Source: Gammaproteobacteria bacterium
Lineage (GTDB): Bacteria; Pseudomonadota; Gammaproteobacteria; Pseudomonadales; Azotimanducaceae
Reading direction: 5' to 3'
Length of the DNA: 35,162 nt
Assembly: GCA_020832055.1 (NCBI GenBank)
Contig: JAFIFL010000012.1
Location: 1 to 35,162, forward strand
Shown here: positions 27,338 through 33,534 of the stretch, in pieces
How positions within the stretch are numbered: position 1 is the first letter of the stretch
Layout: each line of letters begins with the position of its first letter
Program-made: the position numbers and the translations under genes
The notes under the pieces: model-generated
Seen by the model: the letters and a program-made list of their open reading frames with translations, nothing else
Databases searched by the model: none
Told to the model about the DNA's origin: nothing

Positions 27338-28084
27338 TCAAGGCAACGTCATGATCAGCGGTTCACCATCGCGGATCACCATGGTGTGTTCGAACTGGGC
27401 AGAAAGATTGTCGACACCGGATATCAGCGTCCAGCCGTCAGCGGCCGTTCTGCAGCCACTGGAGACGGTGGAGATGAAAGGTTCGATGGTGATCACCTGA
27501 CCGTCGTGCAGGCGGCGGACGTCCATGGGATCGTGGTAGTTGGGAATGAAGCGCGGCTCTTCGTGCAGGTTGCGGCCCACGCCGTGGCTGCCGAGATCCC
27601 GCAGGGTCTTGAAGCCCGCCTGTTCCGCAGTCGTCTCGATGGCATGACCGATGCGATTGAGCATCGCACCCGCCACCGCCTGTTGCATGGCCCGCGCAAG
27701 AGCCTGCTCAGCCGTCTCGAGCAGGCGCCGCTTCAGTTCGCTCTCCGGTGGCACCAGAAAGGTGGCACCGGTGTCCCCGAAATAGCCGTCCATCTCCGCG
27801 GAGACGTCGATGTTGATGACGTCTCCCGCCGCGAGCACCCGCTCGCCGGGAATGCCATGGGCGGCCTCTTCGTTGATGCTGATGCAGGTGTCACCGGGAA
27901 AACTGTAGACGCAGCGCGGTGCCGAGCGGGCCCTGGCCTTGCGCAGGGCCGCAGCGCCGATCCTGTCGAGATCGAGGGTGGTGATACCGGGCTCGATGGC
28001 GGCCGCCATCTCGGCCAGGGTCCGCGCCACCACCTGGCCGATGGCGCGCAGACCCTCGATGTCCCGTTCACTGGCGACCTTCAT
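27338..28084 (-). CDS. map: type I methionine aminopeptidase
   Basis: This 248-residue dinuclear metalloprotease removes the initiator methionine from nascent proteins. The five metal ligands of the pita-bread fold are present: D93 and D104 in NIDVSAEMDGYFGDTG, H167 in GSHGVGRN, E201 in ITIEPF and E232 in QFEHTMV. The accessory histidines H76 and H174 are present too. I start at the ATG ending at 28084 because GGAGA lies 5 nt upstream and MKVASERDIEGLR aligns with the usual N-terminus; a start 14 codons upstream lacks this support. It is not next to rpsB, so it may be a second copy. It converges on the VOC gene across the REP-like cluster. Confidence 0.94.
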   Translation of the reverse strand: MKVASERDIEGLRAIGQVVARTLAEMAAAIEPGITTLDLDRIGAAALRKARARSAPRCVYSFPGDTCISINEEAAHGIPGERVLAAGDVINIDVSAEMDGYFGDTGATFLVPPESELKRRLLETAEQALARAMQQAVAGAMLNRIGHAIETTAEQAGFKTLRDLGSHGVGRNLHEEPRFIPNYHDPMDVRRLHDGQVITIEPFISTVSSGCRTAADGWTLISGVDNLSAQFEHTMVIRDGEPLIMTLP

Positions 28085-28157
28085 GGGTTCTCCGACTGCT
28101 TGACCGAGGCGGCGGAGGATACCCACCGCAGGCCATTCTGGCGATGACCGGGAGCCG

Positions 28158-29027
28158 TCACACCACTGCGTGATCCAGGAATCCGAAGGCCACCAGCAGC
28201 GCCAGGGCCCAGAGGTAGAACGAGAACACCTTCAGCCGAGCGCGCAACAGCAGGAACACCACCAACTTCAGCGACACCACGCCTACCGCTGCCGCCACCA
28301 CGAAACCCACTGTCAGCGCGGGCCAGTCGAGCCCGCTGAGGCCGGTCTCGCGGATGACGCTGACGCTCTGGACCAGGGTGGCGGCGAGAATCGTCGGTAT
28401 GGCCAGAAAGAAACTGTATTCGGCTGCCCAGCGCCGCTTGAGCCCGACGAACAGGGCGAACGTAATGGTCATGCCGCTGCGGCTCAACCCCGGCATCAGG
28501 GCAAAGCCCTGGGCGATGCCGATGATCGCAGCCATGGATGGCGTGAACTGGCGCAAGCCCCGCAACCGGCGGCTGAGCCCATCCGTCCACCACAACAGCA
28601 CACCGGTGATCGAGAGGGTTACCGCCACAGCCAGAGGGTGCGCAAACACCCATTCGAAGCTGGCCCTGAGGCTGAAACCGATCACGGCCGTCGCCAGCAC
28701 CGACAGCGCGCACAAAAGTCCGAGACGGAGAAACAGCAGGTCACGCCCGGCATGGCCACCGGAACTGACCCAGGCCCAGGTATCGCGGATACCGCCTGCA
28801 ACCACCCGCGACAGGCTCTTCCAGAACACCAGGGCAATGGACACCAGGGTGCCTACATGCACCACGAGATCGAAGAGGATCATCTCCGGGCTTTCCGGAG
28901 CGGGCAGATCGTAGCCCTGCCGGATCAGCCAGTGCTGAGTGAGCACCAGATGGGCTGTGGAACTGACGGGCAGGAACATGAACAACCCCTGCACCACGCC
29001 CAGGAGCACGGCTATCCACAGCAGCAT
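28158..29027 (-). CDS. uppP: undecaprenyl-diphosphatase family membrane protein (UppP/BacA-like)
   Basis: This 289-residue polytopic membrane protein has the two inverted-repeat motifs of UppP, which dephosphorylates undecaprenyl pyrophosphate to recycle the peptidoglycan lipid carrier. Motif 1 reads GVVQGLFMFLPVSSTAH (10-26) and motif 2 IAQGFALMPGLSRSGMT (171-187), with the conserved arginine R183 and histidine H26. At the two positions of E. coli Glu17 and Glu21 this protein has Q13 and M17. Gln at the first is common in the family, but Met at the second removes a residue considered catalytic. It is slightly longer than E. coli UppP. Activity is therefore uncertain; an atypical subfamily is the alternative. 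Confidence 0.82.
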   Translation of the reverse strand: MLLWIAVLLGVVQGLFMFLPVSSTAHLVLTQHWLIRQGYDLPAPESPEMILFDLVVHVGTLVSIALVFWKSLSRVVAGGIRDTWAWVSSGGHAGRDLLFLRLGLLCALSVLATAVIGFSLRASFEWVFAHPLAVAVTLSITGVLLWWTDGLSRRLRGLRQFTPSMAAIIGIAQGFALMPGLSRSGMTITFALFVGLKRRWAAEYSFFLAIPTILAATLVQSVSVIRETGLSGLDWPALTVGFVVAAAVGVVSLKLVVFLLLRARLKVFSFYLWALALLVAFGFLDHAVV

Positions 29028-29069
29028 GTTGGTATCCGGAAACCGAAGCAGCGGCGCATGGTAGCAGGA

Positions 29070-30689
29070 TCAAACCGTCACGATGCCGTCTTCTGGCAGC
29101 GGCGACCTGCTGCGGACCCGCCAGACCCCGGCACCCGGCCCGTCAAAGACAATGCGCTGCCCCTCGAGCCGCAGCCCTGTCTTCACTACGACCGATTCCG
29201 GCACAAGGCCGTCCGGCCATTCGATGGTGCCGCTCCGGGCTGCGGGGTTCAGTGCCACGAGAATCTGCTCCGTACCGCTGCCCCGCAGGTAGCACAACGG
29301 ATAACCGGCGCCGTCACCGAGCAGTTCCAGGGCCGAGCCGGCCGCCAGTGCCTTCAAGCTCCTGCGTGCCGCCACCAGGGCCTGAACCCAATGCCACAGG
29401 GAATCCGGATCCGCCTTGGCGGCGGCCAGATCCGGCCGATCCGGCAGCGGGTCCAGCGGCAGGTAGAAGTCCGCAGGATCGGCCGTGGAGAACCCGGCAC
29501 CCGGAGAGGCGTCCCACTGCATGGGGGTCCGGCTGCCGGCACGCTGATAGGCCCCCTCGGTGGAGTCGATACCTTCCAGGTAACGCATGCCGATCTCGTC
29601 GCCGTAGTAGACGAAGGGTACCGCCGGCCAGGTCAGCAGGAAGGCGAAGATCACCGCCAGATCTTCGAGGTCCCGGTCACCCGCGCGCGGACGCTGGAAG
29701 TCATGGTTCGCACTCGGCAGACCGACGAAGCCCCGGCCGGCAATGGCCTCCTGCTGCAGCCGGAAACTGGACAGAAAATGCCGGAAGTCCCCCTGGCCCG
29801 CGCGATCGAAGTAGCAATGTTCCACGCCGCTCCTGATGCGGGCAAAGCCGTGGCCGTTGAAGAACAGTTCGGGGTAGCCCGGGGTGCCGAAGTGGAGCAT
29901 GAAGTCGACGTGGAAGCCGCCGCCCACCGCCCGGGCCGGGTCGCCCCATTCACTGATCAGCACCTTGCCGGGCCAGCTGGCGTCGAGCCACGCCCGCAGC
30001 TCCTGCCACAGCGCACGGACCGCGGTCTGCTGGGGATCCTGCTTCACCAGCGTGGCGGCCAGATCCACCCGGAAGCCGTCCACCCCGTGTTCGAACCAGA
30101 AGCCGAGCACGTCCTTCAGCCAGGCCCGGTTGGCCAGGGGGCCGGGCGCGTCCGGCGGCTGCTGCCAGGAACGGCGCCGTTCCTGGAACCCGAAGTTCAA
30201 GGCCGGCTGGTGGACGAAGAAGTTCACCGCATAGGCGCCCATGCGATCACTGCTGCCACTGATGAAGGTGAGATCACCATCGCGGGTGAGCCAGGGGTTG
30301 TCGGACCAGACGAAGCGGTCGCTCCAGGCATTGGCCTCGGGGCGGGCCGACTGCAGGAAGCCTGGGTGATCCGCTGAGGTGTGGCCGGCCACCAGATCGA
30401 GGCAGACGCGCATGCCGCGGGCATGGGCGGCTTCGCAGAGCCGGCGCAGGTCCTCGTTGTCGCCGTAACGCGGCGCCACCCGACAATGATCACGCACATC
30501 GTAACCCGCATCGAGGAACGGCGAATCGAAGATGGGATTCAGCCACAGGGCGTTGCAGCCCAGCGCGGCGATGTCATCGAGACGACCGATCAGGCCCGGC
30601 AGGTCGCCGATGCCATCACCATTGCTGTCGGCAAAACTCTGGGGGTAGATCTGGTAGAACACGGCACTGTCGAGCCAGTCGGGCGTCAT
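29070..30689 (-). CDS. GH13 alpha-glucosidase/alpha-amylase family enzyme
   Basis: This 539-residue glycoside hydrolase has a (beta/alpha)8 barrel. The opening WLDSAVFYQIYPQSFADSNG (5-24) is typical of GH13 oligo-1,6-glucosidase, alpha-glucosidase and trehalose-metabolising enzymes. Conserved region I reads DLVAGHTSADHPGF (98-111), with Gly replacing the usual Asn before His. Region II is GFRVDLA with nucleophile D209, region III ISEWGD with acid/base E247, and region IV SANHD with D330. No signal peptide is visible, so action on cytoplasmic malto- or isomalto-oligosaccharides is likely. The start at 30689 has AGGA 6 nt upstream; longer readings run into the rhomboid gene in another frame and are rejected. 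Confidence 0.9.
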   Translation of the reverse strand: MTPDWLDSAVFYQIYPQSFADSNGDGIGDLPGLIGRLDDIAALGCNALWLNPIFDSPFLDAGYDVRDHCRVAPRYGDNEDLRRLCEAAHARGMRVCLDLVAGHTSADHPGFLQSARPEANAWSDRFVWSDNPWLTRDGDLTFISGSSDRMGAYAVNFFVHQPALNFGFQERRRSWQQPPDAPGPLANRAWLKDVLGFWFEHGVDGFRVDLAATLVKQDPQQTAVRALWQELRAWLDASWPGKVLISEWGDPARAVGGGFHVDFMLHFGTPGYPELFFNGHGFARIRSGVEHCYFDRAGQGDFRHFLSSFRLQQEAIAGRGFVGLPSANHDFQRPRAGDRDLEDLAVIFAFLLTWPAVPFVYYGDEIGMRYLEGIDSTEGAYQRAGSRTPMQWDASPGAGFSTADPADFYLPLDPLPDRPDLAAAKADPDSLWHWVQALVAARRSLKALAAGSALELLGDGAGYPLCYLRGSGTEQILVALNPAARSGTIEWPDGLVPESVVVKTGLRLEGQRIVFDGPGAGVWRVRSRSPLPEDGIVTV

Positions 30690-30691
30690 GA

Positions 30692-30729
30692 GTCTTCCTT
30701 CACAGTCTTCCTGCACGAGTTCCTTCACA
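30692..30729 (-). repeat. direct repeats at the rhomboid-GH13 junction
   Basis: TTCCTTCACA (plus-strand reading) occurs at 30695-30704 and 30720-30729, and GTCTTCCT at 30692-30699 and 30705-30712. On the minus strand these are reiterated AAGGA/AGGAAGAC Shine-Dalgarno-like motifs just before the GH13 ATG. Confidence 0.7.
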
Positions 30730-31483
30730 ACCAGTTGCGTTTCGCCGCCCGCGGCAGGCGTCGGCGCCGGTCTGCGAGACGGTCGTCGCGGACGAACACG
30801 AACGACAGCAACAGACCCGCCAGGAAGCCGCCGGCATGGGCCCAGAACGCCACGCCGCCGCCGGACTGGCCCAAGGCCGGCAGCCCGGCGACGATCTGCA
30901 GCAGGAACCAGTAACCGAGCATGAGCACGGCGGGGACCGACACCGTGGTGATGATGAAGCCGAAGAACACCAGCATGTGCACCCGGGCTCTCGGAAACAG
31001 TCTGGCGTAGGCGCCCATGACACCGCCGATGGCTCCGGAAGCGCCCACCATGGGAATCAGGCTGCCGGGATCGGTGACGACCTGGGCCGCAGCCGCAGCG
31101 AGTCCGCAAAGAATGTAGAACAGCGCAAAGCGCAGCGGCCCCATGACGTCCTCGACGTTGTCGCCGAAGATCCACAGGAACCAGAGATTGAACAGCAGGT
31201 GCAGCCAGCCGCCGTGCATGAACATGGAGCTGATCAGGGTGTGAGGGCTGCCCTGCCCGTCGAGGACGCAGAACAGATCGCGGCTGACGGCGATCCGGGT
31301 GCCGGGCTCCGCCAGACGCAGGAGCTCACCGGGAATCAGCGCGTGATGGCAGATCGATTCCGCCAGCGCCGCAGTGGTGCCAAAGCCCTGCAGCAGGAAC
31401 CAGACCGCCAGATTGGCCACTATCAGCAAGGCCGTCACCAGCGGCAGGTGAACGGTGGGGTTCTCGTCTCGGATCGGGATCAG
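30725..31483 (-). CDS. rhomboid-family intramembrane serine protease
   Basis: This six- to seven-helix membrane protease has the catalytic serine in GASGAIGG (S149 in the 252-residue form) and the catalytic histidine in FWAHAGGF (H216). It has the MHGGWLHLLFNLWFLWIFGD helix pair usual for rhomboids. These enzymes cut transmembrane substrates. The conventional start would be GTG at 31438. However, the 15 codons before it encode xIPIRDENPTVHLPL, the conserved rhomboid N-terminus, and begin with CTG at 31483 preceded by GGGAG 9 nt upstream. TGA lies three codons before that CTG and no ATG, GTG or TTG lies between. I therefore annotate from the CTG; if wrong, the gene starts at 31438. Substrates are unknown. 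Confidence 0.88.
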   Translation of the reverse strand: MIPIRDENPTVHLPLVTALLIVANLAVWFLLQGFGTTAALAESICHHALIPGELLRLAEPGTRIAVSRDLFCVLDGQGSPHTLISSMFMHGGWLHLLFNLWFLWIFGDNVEDVMGPLRFALFYILCGLAAAAAQVVTDPGSLIPMVGASGAIGGVMGAYARLFPRARVHMLVFFGFIITTVSVPAVLMLGYWFLLQIVAGLPALGQSGGGVAFWAHAGGFLAGLLLSFVFVRDDRLADRRRRLPRAAKRNWL

Positions 31484-31528
31484 AGCGTATCACTCCCGTT
31501 CGTGCCGGCCCCATGACCCGGAACGGGA

Positions 31529-31942
31529 TCACCTGTGACCGCTTTGCAATCGACGCAGATAGGCCCGGCGGTGAAGACGCTCGAACTGCACCGGGTCCCA
31601 CAGCCGTCCATCGAGCCGCCGCCGCCAATGCGGCGCGATGACGTAACACCAAGCCTGTTGCCTGCGTCCATCTTCCAGCACCACCGTGACCACCCTGCGA
31701 CGGTACTCGTCACCCTCGAAGCGGTCGAGGGCGGCGATGGCCGGACGGGACAATCCGTGATAGACCCTGCCAGCCACCTGCCCGGAAGCCTCGGGCCGAA
31801 CGGCCGGGTAGAGCTCGCCACGAACCCCCTCGCAACGGAAGCCCGCCAGGGTGGCTGCGACGCCAGCAGCTTGGAGTCCGGTCACGGCAGCAAAGATGTC
31901 CGCGAACTGCAGCGTACCGTAGGCGAAAAGTCGCCTCGTCAT
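31529..31942 (-). CDS. gamma-glutamylcyclotransferase-fold (AIG2-like) protein
   Basis: This 137-residue protein of the GGCT/AIG2 fold has the N-terminal substrate loop FAYGTLQ (6-12) and the catalytic-type glutamate E76 in ALDRFEGDEYRR. Aromatic residues follow in AWCYV. Family members release 5-oxoproline from gamma-glutamyl amines or peptides. Here the small size and basic tail resemble uncharacterised bacterial members. Its start overlaps the stop of the preceding DUF2064 gene as ATGA, so it is co-translated with two glycosyltransferase-like genes, but a biochemical link is not obvious. Confidence 0.85.
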   Translation of the reverse strand: MTRRLFAYGTLQFADIFAAVTGLQAAGVAATLAGFRCEGVRGELYPAVRPEASGQVAGRVYHGLSRPAIAALDRFEGDEYRRRVVTVVLEDGRRQQAWCYVIAPHWRRRLDGRLWDPVQFERLHRRAYLRRLQSGHR

Positions 31943-32595
31943 ACGGCGGCATCGACCCTGATGCGCTGGCGCCAGCCAGCCAGTTCGGGAATGTCAGCGA
32001 GGCGGCCGAGATCCGCCGGTTCGTCCACGTCCCAGATCCATTCGAGTTCTGCCAGCCCGATGCCGTCGCGGACGCAGCGCCTGCGGGTCTCCTTCAGCAC
32101 GGCGTCCGTGCTCCAGGGCATGTCCTCGAACAGCACCGGAAGCGGCCGGGCCACGCCGATCAGGCCATAGCCGCCGTCCTCGGCGGGCGCCACGACCGCG
32201 TCCCGTCCACCCCGCAGCAGCACCGCGGCCTGCTGCAGCGCCGCGGGCGTCAGAGACGGCACGTCCGATCCCATCAGCAGCGGCAGGTCACCTGACTCCA
32301 GGGTCCGACAGAGTGCGTCGTGCATGCGCGTGCCCAGATCCCCTGGCACCTGGAGCGCGATGCCGCTCTGGAAACGGGCGGCGAGCTCTCCGGTTTCATC
32401 CGTGACCGGCCCGGCGTCCAGCCACAGCGTGACGCGGTCAGGTCCGGCAGCCAAGGCCGTCGCCAGCGCATGTTCGAGCAGCAGACTGCAGAGATCCGCC
32501 GCGCCTCGGGGGCCCAGAGCCGGGATCAGTCGGGTCTTGGCCCGGCCCGAGATGGGCGAGCGTCCGAAAACGATGATGTGGATCGGCGCGTTCAT
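31939..32595 (-). CDS. DUF2064/TIGR04282-type nucleotidyl/glycosyltransferase
   Basis: This 218-residue GT-A-like protein has the N-terminal nucleotide-binding block FGRSPISGRAKTRL (10-23), the central GSDVPSLTPAAL block (108-119) whose aspartate would bind metal, and APAEDGGYGLIGV (136-148). These are marks of the DUF2064/TIGR04282 family, named 'arsenosugar biosynthesis glycosyltransferase' from gene context elsewhere. It overlaps TIGR04283-type gene 32592-33296 upstream and the GGCT-fold gene downstream, both as ATGA. No arsenic methyltransferase or ArsS is present here, so the arsenosugar label should not be accepted for this copy. Confidence 0.85.
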   Translation of the reverse strand: MNAPIHIIVFGRSPISGRAKTRLIPALGPRGAADLCSLLLEHALATALAAGPDRVTLWLDAGPVTDETGELAARFQSGIALQVPGDLGTRMHDALCRTLESGDLPLLMGSDVPSLTPAALQQAAVLLRGGRDAVVAPAEDGGYGLIGVARPLPVLFEDMPWSTDAVLKETRRRCVRDGIGLAELEWIWDVDEPADLGRLADIPELAGWRQRIRVDAAV

Positions 32596-33296
32596 CGACC
32601 ACTCGAAGCGCGATAACGCAGCGCCAGATCAGCGGGATCCGCACCCAGGGCATAGGCCAGCCGCAGCCGCCACATCAGCAGCACCGTTGGCAGCACGCCA
32701 CGCCGCTGCCAATGCCGGGCACTGGTGGTGATGCGCTTGAGCAGCACCTGCGGCGGCCCAAGCCCCTTGAGTCGGACGCACAGTTCCACGTCCTCCATCA
32801 GCGGCTGCATGGGTAGGCCACCAATGCGCAGCAAAGCACTGCGCAGGACGAAGATGCCCTGATCGCCGGTGGCAATGCCGGTCAGTCGGGAGCGGACGTT
32901 GATGGCCCGGGCCACCGCCCGCAGCAGCCAGCTGCGGCTGGCCAGTCGCAGCGAAAACCAGCCCCAAAGCCGGCCGTACTCCGCGAGACTCCAGACGATG
33001 TGCTGATCGGACAGTGGATCGATGTCCGAATCGGCATGCAGCAGCCACAAAGCCTCCCCCGAACTGGCGTCGACGCCGGCCTGAAGCTGCAGCGCCCGGC
33101 CTCGTGCGGCATGCACCACCCTGGCCCCGCCGGCTTCGGCCAGGGCCACGCTATCGTCGCGGCTGCCGCCATCCACGACGATGATCTCCGCCCCCCGCTC
33201 CCGGGCAGCAGCGAGCTGTTCGAGCAGCCGCGGCAGGGTCTCCGCCTCATCGAGGACGGGAATGATGATGGAGAGCGTGGGTAGGTTGGAGGCCAT
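32592..33296 (-). CDS. family 2 glycosyltransferase (TIGR04283-type)
   Basis: This 234-residue GT-A glycosyltransferase has the N-terminal SIIIPVLDEAETLP block (9-22), the nucleotide-binding VDGGSRDDS (41-49) and the DxD-like LHADSDID (86-93). The acceptor/catalytic block GGLPMQPLMEDVELCVRLK (158-176) follows. There is no long hydrophobic C-terminus, in contrast to dolichol-phosphate-mannose synthase relatives. It resembles TIGR04283 proteins, which commonly pair with TIGR04282 as here. The ATG at 33296 opens this minus-strand block, 88 bp from the tRNA gene on the other strand. Donor and acceptor are unknown. Confidence 0.87.
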   Translation of the reverse strand: MASNLPTLSIIIPVLDEAETLPRLLEQLAAARERGAEIIVVDGGSRDDSVALAEAGGARVVHAARGRALQLQAGVDASSGEALWLLHADSDIDPLSDQHIVWSLAEYGRLWGWFSLRLASRSWLLRAVARAINVRSRLTGIATGDQGIFVLRSALLRIGGLPMQPLMEDVELCVRLKGLGPPQVLLKRITTSARHWQRRGVLPTVLLMWRLRLAYALGADPADLALRYRASSGR

Positions 33297-33330
33297 AGCT
33301 CGAAAACCGGAAGTCCGCCGGGCGGAGACC

Positions 33331-33361
33331 TTAGCAGATCAGGGTGAGGCTGCTGTACCAT
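33331..33361 (+). promoter_or_regulatory. candidate promoter of tRNA-Arg
   Basis: TTAGCA (33331-33336) is followed after 17 nt by TGTACC, or after 19 nt by TACCAT (33356-33361). Transcription would begin about 15 nt before the mature tRNA. Both hexamers are imperfect. Confidence 0.3.
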
Positions 33362-33384
33362 TCGTGTCCGACAAGCTGCTCAGC

Positions 33385-33461
33385 GCCCCGGTAGCTCAGC
33401 TGGATAGAGCGGTCCCCTCCTAAGGGACAGGTCAAAGGTTCGAATCCTTTTCGGGGCACCA
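33385..33461 (+). tRNA. tRNA-Arg (anticodon CCT)
   Basis: The 77-nt gene folds as a complete cloverleaf including an encoded CCA. The acceptor is GCCCCGG/TCGGGGC with one G-T pair and discriminator A. The D arm is GCTC/GAGC. The anticodon stem GTCCC/GGGAC encloses the loop CTCCTAA with anticodon CCT, reading AGG. The T arm is AAAGG/CCTTT with loop TTCGAAT. Confidence 0.97.
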
Positions 33462-33473
33462 CATCTGCATCAT

Positions 33474-33491
33474 CGGGCCGGCACCGGCCCG
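33474..33491. terminator. strong GC hairpin between tRNA-Arg and the minus-strand gene
   Basis: CGGGCCG and CGGCCCG form a perfect 7-bp stem around a 4-nt loop, 12 nt after the tRNA and 43 nt after the stop of the opposing gene. No T-tract follows on either strand. The position suggests termination of one or both convergent transcripts. Confidence 0.4.
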
Positions 33492-33534
33492 CAGGATGAG
33501 CACGTCCACCGACCGCGGCTGTCGGCTAACACGG

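Noticed and set aside
28170-30377. 735-codon plus-strand frame opposite uppP and the GH13 gene
   Set aside because: It crosses two well-supported minus-strand genes and has no motif or ribosome-binding site.
30690-31175. 162-residue N-terminal extension of the GH13 gene
   Set aside because: The extension is an Arg-rich off-frame reading of the rhomboid gene; the GH13 family start and a good ribosome-binding site are at 30689.
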